From Olsenella uli DSM 7084 (GTDB taxonomy: Bacteria; Actinomycetota; Coriobacteriia; Coriobacteriales; Atopobiaceae), in contig NC_014363.1 of the NCBI RefSeq assembly GCF_000143845.1, forward strand, positions 1,287,186 to 1,351,185: a DNA stretch of 64,000 nt, in the 5' to 3' direction. The notes under the pieces are model-generated. The model was not told the origin of the DNA and searched no databases. It worked only from the letters and a program-made list of their open reading frames with translations. The position numbers and the translations under genes are program-made. Each line of letters begins with the position of its first letter. Positions within the stretch are counted from its first letter, which is position 1. Shown here piece after piece: positions 26,277 through 35,484 of the stretch.

Positions 26277-26415
26277 GCCGTTGCCCCCGTCTTGTGTCGC
26301 AGGCCGACAGAGCGGCCAATCTGCGCGTCGATCGTATCGTGGTGCGTTGCGATTATGCCATGTGCGCGCGAGGGGACTGGTGGCGGCGGGTAAAATGTGA
26401 CGCGGAAAGCAAACG

Positions 26416-26430
26416 CGTGACAGCGTCACG
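26416..26430. promoter_or_regulatory. Operator-like inverted repeat upstream of the C69 dipeptidase
   Basis: cgtgac-agc-gtcacg is a perfect 6-bp inverted repeat, 22 nt before the dipeptidase ATG and 20 nt after a TAAAAT hexamer (26391-26396) that could be a -10 box. Position fits a repressor site; the regulator is unknown. Confidence 0.4.
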
Positions 26431-26452
26431 TCCATGCGAAACGGAGGCACCC

Positions 26453-28000
26453 ATGCCCTGCACGACCCTGCTCGTCGGCAAGGGGGCGAGCTACGACGGC
26501 TCGACCATCATAGCCCGCAACGAGGACTCCCCCAACGGCGAGTTCACCCCCAAGAGGTTCGTCGTGGTCCAGCCCGCCGACCAGCCACGCCACTACCGCT
26601 CCGTCCTGAGTCACGTCGAGATCGACCTGCCGGACGACCCTCAGCGCTACAGCTCGGTCCCCGATGCCCTGGGCAAGGACGGCATCTGGGCCGAGGCGGG
26701 CGTGAACGAGAGCAACGTGGCCATGTCGGCCACGGAGACCCTCACCACCAACGAGCGCGTGCTGGGGGCAGATCCCCTGGTCGAGCTGGTTGCTGCCGAG
26801 GGGGCGCCCGACGAGGAGGGATATCGCCCCGAACGGGCCGGCGGTATCGGCGAGGAGGACATGCTCACCCTGGTCCTGCCTTACATCGGCTCCGCGCGCG
26901 AGGGCGTCCTGCGCCTGGGCGCGCTGCTCGAGGGGTTCGGCACCTACGAGATGAACGGCATCGCCTTCAGCGACGTGGACGAGATCTGGTGGCTCGAGAC
27001 CGTGGGAGGCCACCATTGGATCGCTCGCCGCATCCCCGACGACTCCTACGTCGTGATGCCCAACCAGCTGGGCATCGACTCCTTCGACCTGGACGACGCC
27101 CTGGGCGAGGGTCGCGATCACCTGTGCTCCGCCGACCTGGCCGAATGGATGGCGCGCCATCACCTCTGTCTTGACCCGGACTTCGGTGCAGGTGCCGAGG
27201 AGGGTGGGCGAGACGCGCACGCCAGGCGCGTCTTCAACCCACGCACCGCCTTCGGCAGCCACAGCGACGCCGACCACGTCTACAACACCCCACGTGCCTG
27301 GGCCGTCCACCGCTTCCTGAGGGGCACGCTGGAGTTCGGCTATGACGGGGAGGGCTGGGGACCAGAGGACGACGACCTCCCCTGGGATGCGGCGCCTAAG
27401 CGCAAGGTGACCATCGAGGACGTGAAGTACGCCCTGTCCCTGCATTACCAGGGCACGCCGTTCGACCCCTATGGCAGCGCTGGCACGCCCGCGACGCGCG
27501 GTGCCTACCGCCCCATCGGCATCAACCGCAACGGACAGCTCGCCGCAATCCAGCTGCGTCCCTACGCGCCCGAGTCCTGCCGCGCCATACAGTGGATGAC
27601 CTATGGCTCCAACGCCTTCAACGCCCTGGCCCCGTTCTACGCCAACGTCGACCGCACGCCCGAGTACCTGGCCAACACCACGGGGACCGTCACGACCGAG
27701 AGCTTCTACTGGGCGAATCGCCTCATAGCCGCGCTGGCGGATGCCCACTTCGGCGCCTGCGCCGCCCACATCGAGCGCTACCAGGAGGCCGTGGGCGCAC
27801 GCGGCCACGCATCCGTCGCCAAGTGGGACGCCCTCGTGAGCGAGGGGAGCCTGGGCCACGAGGGCGCGGCCGAGCTTTTGGGCCAGGCAAACGACGAGGT
27901 CGCATCCATGCTGCGCGGGCAGACCGATGACGTGCTGGGTAAGGTGCTCCTCACGGCGAGCCTGGGTATGCGCAACGGCTTCGCCCGCAGTGACGGCTGA
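26453..28000 (+). CDS. pepD: C69 family dipeptidase (PepD-like)
   Basis: 515 residues. It begins MPCTTLLVGKGASYDGST, the signature of C69 Ntn-hydrolases in which Cys3 becomes the catalytic N-terminal nucleophile after processing. IARNEDSPNG follows, as in lactobacillar PepD. It cleaves dipeptides of broad specificity in the cytosol; no signal peptide precedes the Cys. The ATG at 26453 has CGGAGG 6 nt upstream and an inverted repeat just before that. Expected to contribute to peptide use in an amino-acid fermenting organism. Confidence 0.92.
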   Translation: MPCTTLLVGKGASYDGSTIIARNEDSPNGEFTPKRFVVVQPADQPRHYRSVLSHVEIDLPDDPQRYSSVPDALGKDGIWAEAGVNESNVAMSATETLTTNERVLGADPLVELVAAEGAPDEEGYRPERAGGIGEEDMLTLVLPYIGSAREGVLRLGALLEGFGTYEMNGIAFSDVDEIWWLETVGGHHWIARRIPDDSYVVMPNQLGIDSFDLDDALGEGRDHLCSADLAEWMARHHLCLDPDFGAGAEEGGRDAHARRVFNPRTAFGSHSDADHVYNTPRAWAVHRFLRGTLEFGYDGEGWGPEDDDLPWDAAPKRKVTIEDVKYALSLHYQGTPFDPYGSAGTPATRGAYRPIGINRNGQLAAIQLRPYAPESCRAIQWMTYGSNAFNALAPFYANVDRTPEYLANTTGTVTTESFYWANRLIAALADAHFGACAAHIERYQEAVGARGHASVAKWDALVSEGSLGHEGAAELLGQANDEVASMLRGQTDDVLGKVLLTASLGMRNGFARSDG

Positions 28001-28051
28001 GCAGATGGGACCATGTCCGCATGCGGACTGTGAGAGCGGGAGGCGAGCTCG

Positions 28052-28723
28052 GTGAACGGTACACGACCACGTAAAGACGCAAACAGGGTGGCCCGGCGCT
28101 ACTCGACCGGCGAGGAGATTGCCAACTCGGTCTCGCACGGCATCGGCGCGCTGCTGTCGATCGCGGCGCTCGTGCTCCTCATCGTGCGCGCAGTCCAGCA
28201 TGGGGGCGGTATGCACCTGCTGGCCGCGCTCATGATGGGCGTCACCCTGGTCCTGGAGTTCACGTTCTCGACGCTCTACCACGCGCTTACCCCAAGGGGG
28301 GCCAAGAGCGTGTTTCGCATCCTGGACCACAGCGCCATCTACCTGCTGATCGCAGGGAGCTACGCCCCGTTCGCCTTCGTCGCGCTCGCGGACTGCGGCG
28401 GCATACCACTGGGAGTGGCGGTGTGGGTCGTCGCTGTCCTAGGCGTCGTGGGCGAGGCATTCTTACGCGAGCGGCAGCCCAAGTGGGCGTCGGCCCTCGT
28501 CTACCTGGGACTGGGCTGGGCCGTCGCGTTTAAGCTTGCCGACATCCACCGCCTCTTGCCCACGCCGGCGTTTGCGCTCCTTCTGGCGGGGGGCATCTGC
28601 TACACCGTGGGCTGCGGCTTCTACGTGACCAAGAAGGTCCCCTACCTGCATTTCGTATGGCACCTCTTCGTCCTGGCCGGAGCAACCTGCATAACGCTGT
28701 CCGCCCTCATCTTCGTCGTCTGA
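28052..28723 (+). CDS. Hemolysin III family membrane protein (PAQR type)
   Basis: 223 residues with seven hydrophobic segments. It has the conserved YSTGEEIANSVSHGIGA start, FSTLYH near residue 73, LDHSAIYLLIAGSYAPF near 92 and a final FVWHLFVLAGA; the Ser/His/Asp/His residues fit the metal-dependent hydrolase core of PAQR/CREST proteins. The biological role in bacteria is poorly defined despite the name. GTG start with GGGAGG about 9 nt upstream, 51 nt after the dipeptidase on the same strand. Confidence 0.9.
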   Translation: MNGTRPRKDANRVARRYSTGEEIANSVSHGIGALLSIAALVLLIVRAVQHGGGMHLLAALMMGVTLVLEFTFSTLYHALTPRGAKSVFRILDHSAIYLLIAGSYAPFAFVALADCGGIPLGVAVWVVAVLGVVGEAFLRERQPKWASALVYLGLGWAVAFKLADIHRLLPTPAFALLLAGGICYTVGCGFYVTKKVPYLHFVWHLFVLAGATCITLSALIFVV

Positions 28724-28776
28724 CAAGGGCGAGCGGATGAGGGACCCATGCTGGCCGGGAGACCCGAAACCCGTGC

Positions 28777-29949
28777 CTACGCCAGCTGGATTCCCATGAG
28801 CCAGCCCCAGCGTGGGGTGACCGTGGTGCCGTAGTAGCTGATCCAGCTGTTGACGCTCTGGGTGTTGATGGAGCCTATGTTCTCCATGATCATGCCGCCG
28901 CCGATGTATATGCCTATGTGACCATAGATGCGGCCGGCGGAGGTGTGGCTGTGCGTGGAGACGGCGACGATCATGCCCGGCTGCAGCGCCGAGCGGTCCG
29001 AGCTGTAGCACCAGGCGTTGTACATGTCATTGGCATTGCCCGACGCATAGCCGTACCCCGCATTGGAGAAGACCCGCGAGACCCACATGGCGCACAGGCC
29101 CGCGCCTGGCGAGGGCGTCGAGTAGCAGGCGTTGATGACCCGCTGCTGGGAGCCCGTGGTGGAGCCGCCACTGGGGAGGTCGCCCGTGACGTTGGGCGAG
29201 CCGCCGCCCGGGTTTGAGTTGGTGTTGGGATTCGAGCGCGAGCTTGAGCTGGCCGCCGCTGCGGCTGCGGCGGCTTCCTGGGCGGCGCGTTCCTTGGCCA
29301 TGGCCTCGAGCTCGGCGTCACGCTGGGCCATAAGGTCCTTGACCTGCTGAGAGAGGCCGTTGAGCGTACGCGTGGCCTCGTCCTGCTTGGCCTGCATGTC
29401 GCTGAGCTGCTGCACCTGGGTCGCATTCAGGGCCTCGAGATCGCCCTTCTGGGACTCGAGCTCCTCCTTCTTGGTCTCCAGCTCGGCCTTGATGGACTTG
29501 ACGTCCTCGATCATCTGCTTGTCGTTCTCGGAGATCTTGTCGAGGTAGTAGATGTTGGAGGAGAGCTCCTCGAACGACGTGGACGAGAAGAGCACGCTCA
29601 GGAATCCGTCGGCACCAGACTTGTACGCGGACGAGACGCGCTTGGAGAGCTGCTCCTTCTTCTCGTCCAGCTCGTCCTGCTTCTTGTCGATGTCGCCCTG
29701 GGTGTTGTCGATCTGGTCCTGGACGCCCTCGATCTCGTCCTTGGTCCTGCTGTTCTCCTCCGAGAGGGCCTCGTAGTCTGCGGCGATCTGGTCGAGCTGG
29801 GCCTGGACCTTGTCGAGCTGCGACTGCGCCGCGGCAAGGTCGCTCTCGGTATCCGCGAGGGCATGCTTTGCGGGGCTCATGGCGGCCGCAGCACCCGCCG
29901 CGATGAAGAGCCGGAGCGCGTCACGACGCGTGAGGTTCCTGTGAGTCAA
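28777..29949 (-). CDS. Secreted coiled-coil NlpC/P60-like cell-wall hydrolase
   Basis: 390 residues. The N-terminus LTRRDALRLFIAAGAAAAM looks like a Tat signal with cleavage near HALA at 29-32. Residues ~34-220 form a coiled coil of the PcsB/CwlO type, followed by an Ala/Ser/Asn/Gly linker (~221-268). The C-terminal domain has C286 in GAGLCAMWVS and H344 in YGHIGIYIGG, fitting an NlpC/P60-like papain fold that cuts peptidoglycan peptides. PcsB-type proteins are often activated by FtsX complexes; the FtsX pair at 15-19 kb is not adjacent, so a link is speculative. Confidence 0.87.
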   Translation of the reverse strand: MTHRNLTRRDALRLFIAAGAAAAMSPAKHALADTESDLAAAQSQLDKVQAQLDQIAADYEALSEENSRTKDEIEGVQDQIDNTQGDIDKKQDELDEKKEQLSKRVSSAYKSGADGFLSVLFSSTSFEELSSNIYYLDKISENDKQMIEDVKSIKAELETKKEELESQKGDLEALNATQVQQLSDMQAKQDEATRTLNGLSQQVKDLMAQRDAELEAMAKERAAQEAAAAAAAASSSSRSNPNTNSNPGGGSPNVTGDLPSGGSTTGSQQRVINACYSTPSPGAGLCAMWVSRVFSNAGYGYASGNANDMYNAWCYSSDRSALQPGMIVAVSTHSHTSAGRIYGHIGIYIGGGMIMENIGSINTQSVNSWISYYGTTVTPRWGWLMGIQLA

Positions 29950-30267
29950 GTTCTGTCCCCTTGTTCGATATTGGCTACGAATGATGACATTCGAACGCTG
30001 GTGAGCAGGTTTTGAAGTGGGCAGTTCCCGATATACTACCCGCCCCCCTCAGCCTAGCACTAGCATTCCTCAACTTCCACACGCGCCTGAATGACCTCGG
30101 CTGGCACGGTCCTGTCCAACACCACGCTCGATTTCGGCTCTGACGCGGCAAACCTCCTGCAGGCGGAGGGCAATGACCCCAGCGGCTGCTCGGATCCCGC
30201 TCGGGGCGACTCGTGGTGGGATGGCATCGTCAGCTTCTTCAGGGGGTTGCTTGGCATCGGCTCGCGG
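29950..30267. other. Intergenic region upstream of the NlpC-like gene
   Basis: 318 bp with no convincing gene. It holds an inverted repeat cgaatg-atga-cattcg at 29978-29993, only ~30 nt before the NlpC-like start, and an AT-rich tract gatatactac at 30029-30038 that could include a promoter for the minus strand. Confidence 0.45.
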
Positions 30268-31050
30268 TTATGGCCCTCCGAGGGAAAGGCTCAGGCACCG
30301 ACTGACCACCTGCTGACCAAAAAGCTGCGTAAGCCAGCAGGCAAGCGCTATCGACGGCCCCCAGGGAAAGGTTCCTGCGGGGCCGCCCACCGCAGCATGT
30401 CCTCCGCGCAGCCAGCCCAAAGCGCCCCTCCCAAGCACTTCCGCCAGGTATCCCGCAATGCCCAGGAGGCATGCCATGACCAAGGCCAGCAGGAACTGCC
30501 GCCATCCGAGGCAGAAGGCGACGGCCGAAAGCAGCTTCACGTCACCCCCGCCGACGCTCTCGTGGCCGAGGAGGGCGTCCATGCCGACGGCGAGGGCGAC
30601 GAGGGTCCCCAAGACGGCCAGGGAGCAGGCCAGCGCGGGCACAAGGACGTCCCAAGCCGTCTGGCCTGATGGCATAAGGCCCATATGCTCGGCGACGAGG
30701 ACGCGAACGACATGCAGCACGACCAGGGCCGCGACACAACCATTGGGGATGATGCGCAGGTCGAGGTCCGTGAGCGAAGTCACCAGCAGGACGTCCGCGA
30801 GGCCAAGCGACCCTGCTGCCTCAGGGGTGACGCCATAGCGTGCCACGATGGTCATGGACGCAACGACGTACGTTAGGCAGGCCACCGGATGCCGCACGCC
30901 TGGTGGGCGGTCGTCCGGTCCCGGCGCCGTGCCGCATCCACATGCTCGCCCTCCCAGCTCACGTCCTGCCAGACGCCGTGCACAACGGTCGAGAAGAACG
31001 GCCTTGAGCAGCATAAGGGCGGCCACGGCCGCATAGACGGGAAGCGACAT
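30268..31050 (-). CDS. A24 prepilin peptidase without the N-terminal methylase domain
   Basis: 260 residues with about 7 hydrophobic segments. Two catalytic Asp sites are visible: the first in LTDLDLRIIPNG (~91-102), the second in GGGDVKLLSA (~177-186). These are the signature of aspartic prepilin peptidases. The N-terminal zinc/methyltransferase domain of PilD is missing, as in short FlaK/TadV/ComC-like forms. GGAGG lies 8 nt before the ATG. No pilin, secretion ATPase or pilus membrane gene lies within the window, so it is an orphan here. Confidence 0.85.
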   Translation of the reverse strand: MSLPVYAAVAALMLLKAVLLDRCARRLAGRELGGRACGCGTAPGPDDRPPGVRHPVACLTYVVASMTIVARYGVTPEAAGSLGLADVLLVTSLTDLDLRIIPNGCVAALVVLHVVRVLVAEHMGLMPSGQTAWDVLVPALACSLAVLGTLVALAVGMDALLGHESVGGGDVKLLSAVAFCLGWRQFLLALVMACLLGIAGYLAEVLGRGALGWLRGGHAAVGGPAGTFPWGPSIALACWLTQLFGQQVVSRCLSLSLGGP

Positions 31051-31269
31051 GTGTCCCTACCTCCGCACGCAGGTGCGCCAGCCTTCGGCGCAACGGCCCA
31101 GCAAGCCACAGGATTGTATGCGGGCACGAGGCGCGAAGGCGTGGCCGTTGGCCGAATGGGAGGGGTTTCTCTGCACCAATCTTGCGGCAAGCCCCGCGCA
31201 AAGCCATCTGCCAGAGCGTGACCCAACATCATTCGGCAGGAAGGCCATGCGTGACCCGACACCCTAGCG

Positions 31270-31578
31270 CTAGACGAGAAGCAGCTCCAGCACGAACACG
31301 ATGGCGCAGCAGCCAACGGCCACCTGAAAGAGGGACGCACCAGACCACGCAGCCGCAATGCCCGCAACGAGCGCGACCGCTCCCGCGACAGGCGAGTTGG
31401 TGGACTCGACGATGGCCGGGAAGGTCATCACCGCAAGGGTGACGTAGGGCACGTAGAAGAGGAACGACCGCACGAAGCGATTGGTGATCTGCCCCCTGAT
31501 GAGGGTGAGGGGAAGCACGCGGATGAGCAGCGTGACAGCCGCCATGACCGCGATGTAGAGGTACGGGCTAGGCGGCAT
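31270..31578 (-). CDS. azlD: AzlD family branched-chain amino acid exporter subunit
   Basis: 102 residues, four hydrophobic spans, with the characteristic TLLIRVLPL start and FLFYVPYVTLAVMTFP. It forms a two-component exporter with AzlC. The ATG at 31578 overlaps the end of azlC by 11 nt and has AGGGGG about 8 nt upstream, indicating coupled translation. Confidence 0.9.
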   Translation of the reverse strand: MPPSPYLYIAVMAAVTLLIRVLPLTLIRGQITNRFVRSFLFYVPYVTLAVMTFPAIVESTNSPVAGAVALVAGIAAAWSGASLFQVAVGCCAIVFVLELLLV

Positions 31579-32413
31579 CGACAGCCCCCTGGGCATCGAG
31601 GACGGGGCCCGTGGTCTGGGGGGTGACGTCTGCCGCGGCCTCGGCGCCCCCCTCGGCTCCAGCGGCGCCTTCGGAGACTATGGCATCATCGCCTTCGGCA
31701 ACCGGGAAGAGCAGCGCCGCGAGCGACGACAGGGCGACCGTCAGCACGATGGTGCGCGTGCCACCCGACCAGGCGGAGACCAAGGGCGCCCAGGTGAAGG
31801 CCCAGCTGGCAAGGAAGCTGAGGAGGACGAACGCGCCGACTGCACGGTTCCTGCGCGCAGGCGGCACGATGATGGCAAGGAACATGCCGAACAGCGCCAC
31901 GGAAAGGGCGCTGACGACGCGCGGGGGCATGATGTTGCCCACGACGATCCCCAGTGCCGTGCCGCCCGCCCAACAGGGCAGCGCGGGAATCATCGCCCCG
32001 TAGCTGTAGTAGGGATCGACGAAGCCGTCGCGGGCGACCGCGATGCCAAAGATCTCGTCCGTCAGGTCGAAGCCCACCAGGATGCGGTGGATGGCAGGCG
32101 TGCCGGGGGCGAAGCGCTGTGACAGCGCGCAGCTCATGAGCAGGTAGCGGGCGTTGGCGACGAGCGTGACGACCGCCATCTCGAGCAGGGTCCCGCTGGC
32201 TGCCATGAGGGTGAAGGCGGCATACTCGCCTGCCGAGGCGTTGTTGAGCAGGCTTGCGAGGAGCCCCTGCAGCGGATCCAGCCCTACGTTGCGCGCTGCG
32301 ATGCCAAGCGAGAACGAGACGGCCAGATACCCCAGGCCGATGGGTATGCCGTCACGCACACCATCGCGCAGTGCCTGCCCATGCCGGGCAGAGAAGCCCC
32401 TGAGGTCTCCCAT
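31568..32413 (-). CDS. azlC: AzlC family branched-chain amino acid exporter
   Basis: 281 residues. The N-terminal part shows GIPIGLGYLAVSFSLGI and LNNASAGEYAAF typical of AzlC; eight or so hydrophobic spans follow, with a polar C-terminal tail rich in Ala/Glu/Asp. Exports branched-chain amino acids or their analogues with AzlD. I chose the ATG at 32413, which follows a GGGGGGA tract; the longer frame to 32479 has no ribosome site. Divergent from a LysR-type gene, the probable regulator. Confidence 0.9.
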   Translation of the reverse strand: MGDLRGFSARHGQALRDGVRDGIPIGLGYLAVSFSLGIAARNVGLDPLQGLLASLLNNASAGEYAAFTLMAASGTLLEMAVVTLVANARYLLMSCALSQRFAPGTPAIHRILVGFDLTDEIFGIAVARDGFVDPYYSYGAMIPALPCWAGGTALGIVVGNIMPPRVVSALSVALFGMFLAIIVPPARRNRAVGAFVLLSFLASWAFTWAPLVSAWSGGTRTIVLTVALSSLAALLFPVAEGDDAIVSEGAAGAEGGAEAAADVTPQTTGPVLDAQGAVDAA

Positions 32414-32496
32414 CGGTCGCCGTCCCCCCTCGTCTGCCTTCGACTCCCGCCAGCCCTTGATACCATGCTGGAGTACCATTAGTAAAACTCATGTTT

Positions 32497-32512
32497 CTTA
32501 TCAACACATAAG
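32497..32512. promoter_or_regulatory. LysR-type operator candidate between azlC and the LysR gene
   Basis: cttat-caacac-ataag, a perfect 5-bp inverted repeat fitting the T-N11-A rule, lies in an AT-rich 160-bp divergent region. It is 62 nt before the LysR start, the usual place for autoregulation and activation of the divergent azlCD. Confidence 0.5.
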
Positions 32513-32573
32513 CGATTCTTCTCAATAAACTAAAGAAGAGCTAGATGCCCTGCGGAAGGATGGCACTGGTGCG

Positions 32574-33569
32574 ATGCGGACGAGAATCTCCAGATATGCA
32601 ATATTCCTCCGTGTGGTCGAGTCCGAGAGCTTCACGCGGGCGGCACAGCAGATGGGCTATAGCCAAAGCGCGGTGAGCCAAGCCGTCAAGGCGCTCGAGG
32701 GCGAGTTGGGCTGCACTTTGCTCGAACGCCGGAAGGGCGAGGCGACGCTCACGAAGGACGGACGCCAATACCTCCCCTACCTGCGCGCAATTGCGCTGGA
32801 CGAGGAGGCGCTCCTCGCACGTCAGCGCGAGATGGAGGGCCTTGAGAACGCAACCGTCACGATCGGTACCTTCACGAGCGTCAGCCGCAACCTGCTGCCT
32901 CCGCTGATGCAGGAGTTTCGCACGCGATACCCAGACGTTCGTTTCGTCCTTCGCCAGGGCGAGTACACCTCCATCGCAGACTGGCTGCACTCCGGAGCAT
33001 GTGACCTGGGCTTCACGAACCAGACGAGCGCCTCTGCCGCAGGGCTCGAGGTTGTGCCGCTCTTTCGAGACCAGATGATGGCCGTGCTTCCCGAGAGTCA
33101 TCCCCTCGCCGAGGGGGATGCGAGGGCTCCCGTCGCAGACGTTCCCGTCATCGCAAGCGCGAAGGCAAGAACGACGGGCGCGTCGGGGATGGCGGGGACG
33201 GTGCGGGCGGCAGCGGGCACAGCGGATGCGGTGACGCTGGCACAGCTGGCGGACCAGACGCTTATCCAGCTGGACGAAGGCGAGCAGTCCGTGGCCATGG
33301 ACGCCTTCTCCCATGCAGGGCTGCATCCACAGGTGAGCTACGAGGTGACGGACGACTACTCCATCCTGGCGATGGTCAGGCGCGGGCTGGGCGTCTCGAT
33401 CCTGTACGAGCTCATGCTGAGTGGCTTTGGCCAGGGCGTCGTGGTGCGCCCCATAGCGGAGCGGCCCGAAAGGACGATATCCATAGCCTGCAAGCGCAGC
33501 GAGACGCTTCCGATAGCCGCCCGACGCTTCTCGCAGTTCATCGTAGAGCGGCTGAGGACGGAGCCCTAG
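32574..33569 (+). CDS. LysR-family transcriptional regulator, probably of azlCD
   Basis: 331 residues. The N-terminal helix-turn-helix is clear: FLRVVESESFTRAAQQMGYS then QSAVSQAVKALEGELGCTL, residues 10-48. The rest is a periplasmic-binding-type effector domain, interrupted by an Ala/Gly/Thr-rich insert around 195-220. It is divergent from azlCD with a LysR-type operator between them, so control of branched-chain amino acid export is the likely role. The stop codon is directly followed by the yaaA ATG. Confidence 0.9.
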   Translation: MRTRISRYAIFLRVVESESFTRAAQQMGYSQSAVSQAVKALEGELGCTLLERRKGEATLTKDGRQYLPYLRAIALDEEALLARQREMEGLENATVTIGTFTSVSRNLLPPLMQEFRTRYPDVRFVLRQGEYTSIADWLHSGACDLGFTNQTSASAAGLEVVPLFRDQMMAVLPESHPLAEGDARAPVADVPVIASAKARTTGASGMAGTVRAAAGTADAVTLAQLADQTLIQLDEGEQSVAMDAFSHAGLHPQVSYEVTDDYSILAMVRRGLGVSILYELMLSGFGQGVVVRPIAERPERTISIACKRSETLPIAARRFSQFIVERLRTEP

Positions 33570-34418
33570 ATGTCCCTCAGGCTGATCATCTCGCCCGCCA
33601 AGAGGATGCGTCCCGTCGAAGGGCCGCCGTTCGCGCAAACGGAGCCGCAGTTCCTCTCGGATGCGGTATCTCTGGCGCGTCAGCTGCGCTCCCTGAGCTA
33701 CGTGGAGCTTAGGGAGCTGTGGGGGTGCAGCGAACGGCTGGCCGCGGAGAATGCCCGTCGGGTGCGAACGCTCGCTGAGGACATGGCTGCGGACACAGGC
33801 ACCCTCACGGCTGCGGTCATGGCCTACGATGGCATCCAATACCAGCACCTACGTGCATCCGTGATGGACGAGCGTCAGCTGTCGTGGTTGGGCGAGCACC
33901 TGCGGATCGCCAGCGGGCTCTACGGTCTGCTGCGACCGTTCGACGGCGTGGTCCCCTATCGCCTGGAGATGCAGGCCGGGCTCGCCGTCGACGGTGCTCG
34001 GAACCTGTACCAGTACTGGGGCGGTCGCCCCTACGACGCCCTGTGCTCCGGGCGCGACGTGGACACCATCGTGAACCTGGCATCGGTCGAGTACGCAAGG
34101 GCCATGTTGCCCCAACATGCCAGGGGCGCGCCACCTCACGCCCAGGGTACGGGGCCACGGGTGGTGACCTGCCTGTTTGGGGACATCAGGACGAGCGACG
34201 ACAGGTTGGTGCAACGCGCGACCGAAGCCAAGGCCACCCGGGGCACGTTCGTGCGCTGGTGCGCGGAGAGGGGCGTGGACTCCGTCGTCGAGATGCGCGA
34301 CTTCGACGAGCGCGGCTACGCGCTGGACGAGAGGCGCTCGGACGACACGACGCTCGCGTTCACCCGAGCCCACAGCATCCACGCCCTCAGCGGTTCTCTA
34401 TGCGCCCGACGTTCTTGA
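33570..34418 (+). CDS. yaaA: YaaA family peroxide-stress protein
   Basis: 282 residues. It starts MSLRLIISPAKRM and contains AYDGIQYQHL and SGLYGLLRPFDGVVPYRLEM, diagnostic of YaaA/DUF328, a DNA-binding protein that limits iron-dependent oxidative damage in E. coli. The ATG abuts the LysR stop with no spacer, so translation is probably coupled. The last 32 nt overlap the end of the convergent nucleoid-associated protein gene. A C-terminal Arg/Ser tail follows the family domain. Confidence 0.9.
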   Translation: MSLRLIISPAKRMRPVEGPPFAQTEPQFLSDAVSLARQLRSLSYVELRELWGCSERLAAENARRVRTLAEDMAADTGTLTAAVMAYDGIQYQHLRASVMDERQLSWLGEHLRIASGLYGLLRPFDGVVPYRLEMQAGLAVDGARNLYQYWGGRPYDALCSGRDVDTIVNLASVEYARAMLPQHARGAPPHAQGTGPRVVTCLFGDIRTSDDRLVQRATEAKATRGTFVRWCAERGVDSVVEMRDFDERGYALDERRSDDTTLAFTRAHSIHALSGSLCARRS

Positions 34419-35484
34419 TCAGGATCGAGACGTTGCCGTCGGCGTCGGCCGTGAACTCGATGTAGTTTGAGTCGGCCGCATACTCCGAGGGAAACGTGAT
34501 CTCTATGCCCGTGTCCGTCTTGATCTTGTGGCTCTTCGCCAGTCGGTTGGCGACGCCGCGCCGTACGGGCACCTCCTCGGGCAGCTTCCTCTCATGCGCG
34601 ACGCGCTCGTAGTGTTCCTGCACCTCGGGCTGGCCCTCGAACACCTGGCGACCGACCTCCTCGGGAGAGAAGGACTCGTCGCGCTCGGCGGTGGCCGCGA
34701 CGCAGGCCTTGGCGTGGGCCACGGCGCAGGCGGCGTTCAGGCCATGCTCCTCGGCGACGCCCTCCACGATGTCCTCGACCGCTTCGACGAGCTCCCTGCT
34801 GGATGCCTGTGAGCTGCATTGCAGCAGGCGCTCCGGGATGATCTCGACCTCCCGACCGCCAATCGCGCGTGGTTTGTCACGAAAGTCGATGGCAGCTGTG
34901 GCCAAGTCGACCAGCAGGTAGGAATCGACCTTCTGTGACGGGTTGGGAAGCGTGACGTCCTGGCTCAGGATGTCGTTGGCAGCAGCGCCCGTCGCATCGT
35001 TGCCCAGGTCGTGCACGAAGGCCTGCCTGCGCGGCAGGACTGCCATCCCAAAGAGGCGCTGGGAGAGGTCCTCGGAACCAACCGCTGCCGGATCGTCCGA
35101 CACAGCTGCCGCCACCACACCATCGGCCAGGACCGCCGTCCGAGCCCTCATGTCCTTGGTGTCCGTGAAGTCGCAGACCAGTAGGTCGCATTCCACGAGG
35201 TCATCGCACATCCGCAGCTGCTCCCACATGAATTGGGCCAGCTGCTGCGAGAGCTCCACGAAGCCCACGCGCCCGGCAAAGTACTCGGCCAGGCCGGCGC
35301 CAAACGAGCTGTCCTCGGCAAACGTCCCATGCCGGCTCTCGGCGCTCGAGGCGATTTTGCGCATATGACGCTGCACGTAGGACTTCACGGGACGACTGCC
35401 CAGGTCGAGCTCCCGATCGCTGGGATACGACGTCCCGCTCTCGAAGTCGAAGGCATGCAGTATGGCGTGGCTCACTCGCATCAT
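34387..35484 (-). CDS. Nucleoid-associated protein (NdpA/YejK family)
   Basis: 365 residues. The N-terminus VSHAILHAFDFESG and the segments GFVELSQQLAQFMWEQ, LVCDFTDTKD and a C-terminal VANRLAKSHKIKTDTGIEI match the NdpA family, which binds the nucleoid. Function in Gram-positives is not established. The start has a weak ribosome site. The 3' end overlaps yaaA by 32 nt in convergent orientation. Confidence 0.87.
   Translation of the reverse strand: MMRVSHAILHAFDFESGTSYPSDRELDLGSRPVKSYVQRHMRKIASSAESRHGTFAEDSSFGAGLAEYFAGRVGFVELSQQLAQFMWEQLRMCDDLVECDLLVCDFTDTKDMRARTAVLADGVVAAAVSDDPAAVGSEDLSQRLFGMAVLPRRQAFVHDLGNDATGAAANDILSQDVTLPNPSQKVDSYLLVDLATAAIDFRDKPRAIGGREVEIIPERLLQCSSQASSRELVEAVEDIVEGVAEEHGLNAACAVAHAKACVAATAERDESFSPEEVGRQVFEGQPEVQEHYERVAHERKLPEEVPVRRGVANRLAKSHKIKTDTGIEITFPSEYAADSNYIEFTADADGNVSILIKNVGRIENR

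Noticed and set aside
26426-28330. 634-codon minus-strand frame over the C69 dipeptidase
   Set aside because: Covers two well-supported plus-strand genes and shows no domain.
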